The notes beneath the pieces were generated by a model, which saw only the letters and a program-made list of their open reading frames with translations, had not been told where the DNA came from and did no database searches. Of a stretch of DNA of 64,000 nucleotides, positions 63,670 through 64,000 are shown piece by piece (within the stretch, counting starts at the first letter, position 1; the number at the start of each line of letters is the position of its first letter). The stretch comes from Ancylobacter koreensis (GTDB lineage: Bacteria > Pseudomonadota > Alphaproteobacteria > Rhizobiales > Xanthobacteraceae), in NCBI RefSeq assembly GCF_023016525.1, contig NZ_JALKCG010000002.1, forward strand, positions 500,001-564,000, given 5' to 3'. Made by a program: the position numbers and the translations under genes.

Positions 63670-64000
63670 CTACCGCGGGGCGGAGGTAGCCCCGGCGGAG
63701 GCGGCAGGTCCGGCGGAGGGGTCGCCGGCGGTATCCTCGCGCAGGCGTGCCAGCGCGGCACGGGCCGCCTCGCGATGGGCGGGGGTAATATGGCTGGCCA
63801 GCAGGTTGAGCGCCGTGGCGAGCACTGCCGCGTCGTCGGTGAAGCCGATGCCGAGCAGGAGGTCGGGCAGGGCATCGGAGGGCAGCACGAAATAGGCGAG
63901 GGCGCCGAACAGCAGCGCGCGCACGCGCACCGGCGTGCGGCTGTCGAGCGCGCAGTAATAGGCGGCGGCGGCATCGTCGGCGAAAGGAATGCGGCTGGCG
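63670..64000 (-). CDS. DUF1232/YkvA membrane protein, 5' truncated
   Basis: The window cuts the start; 109 codons are visible before the stop. YYCALDSRTPVRVRALLFGALAYFVLPSDALPDLLLGIGFTDDAAVLATALNLLASHI is the DUF1232 core. A GTG at 63930 inside the domain is not the true start, because the frame upstream continues the family motif. A Gly/Pro/Ala tail follows. Function unknown. Confidence 0.9.
   Translation of the reverse strand, partial: ASRIPFADDAAAAYYCALDSRTPVRVRALLFGALAYFVLPSDALPDLLLGIGFTDDAAVLATALNLLASHITPAHREAARAALARLREDTAGDPSAGPAASAGATSAPR

Overview
The window is a high-GC chromosomal segment of an alphaproteobacterium, almost certainly Hyphomicrobiales (Rhizobiales), with Xanthobacteraceae such as Ancylobacter/Starkeya/Xanthobacter as a tentative guess. 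The evidence is gene content and order: hemC-hemD-mitofilin-hemY, cobS-cobT beside a DnaJ-like gene and bolA, aroK-aroB-CorC/HlyC, a tiny membrane gene before xerD, ccmC-ccmD-ccmG, ffh-rpsP-rimM-trmD-rplS, phaR/phaA-phaB, and dispersed palindromic repeats of the 'GTCATGGCCGGGCTTGACCC' type common in this order. The density is that of a housekeeping core. No rRNA, tRNA, CRISPR array, prophage or intact insertion sequence was recognised.

Layout. 1-6 kb: gpsA fragment and tsaD (leftward), then a rightward haem block hemC, hemD, an alphaproteobacterial Mic60/mitofilin relative and a HemY-type TPR membrane protein. 6-10.5 kb: an intergenic region with a probable leftward small RNA and a repeat, then leftward cobT, cobS and a J-domain gene, with bolA divergent. 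10.7-17.6 kb: an animal-type haem peroxidase, the leftward aroK-aroB-corC operon, then a small membrane gene, xerD and accA. 17.7-24.7 kb: a YafK-like L,D-transpeptidase lipoprotein, an AT-richer orphan membrane gene, secA (leftward, clear sigma-70-type promoter) and a parvulin-type prolyl isomerase. 24.9-31.8 kb: argJ, mutT, a TetR regulator and a small membrane gene sharing a near-identical operator, a BioC-like methyltransferase, comF, grxC, a nitrilase, DUF1178 and an Ivy-like protein. 31.8-41.3 kb: ccmCDG (leftward), a DUF930 protein, an unusual pyruvate kinase (leftward), and the SRP/translation block ffh, rpsP, rimM, trmD, rplS with repeats at successive junctions. 40.5-51.5 kb: an SDR/AraC divergent pair, then the leucine genes leuC, leuD and leuB spaced among RidA, a minimal metalloprotease, an RHH protein, glyoxalase I and a two-subunit GMC dehydrogenase. 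51.5-64 kb: ispA, mtgA, rpmF, a DUF900 lipoprotein hydrolase, an EAL/degenerate-GGDEF protein, the polyhydroxybutyrate genes phaR, phaA, phaB, a PepSY protein, a DMT exporter, a cupin, gloB, an IalB-like protein and a truncated DUF1232 gene.

Functional links: haem synthesis (hemCD) and haem use (ccmCDG, haem peroxidase) are both present. Leucine synthesis is complete for the isomerase and dehydrogenase steps. PHB synthesis from acetyl-CoA is complete up to the synthase, which is outside the window. Both glyoxalase I-like and glyoxalase II genes occur. No large novel system was found. The best candidates for something undescribed are the roughly 180-nt structured RNA candidate near 6.0-6.2 kb, the TetR/membrane-protein pair with duplicated operators at 26.6-27.8 kb, the AT-rich orphan gene at 19.75-20.36 kb, and the repeat insertions through the ffh-trmD block.
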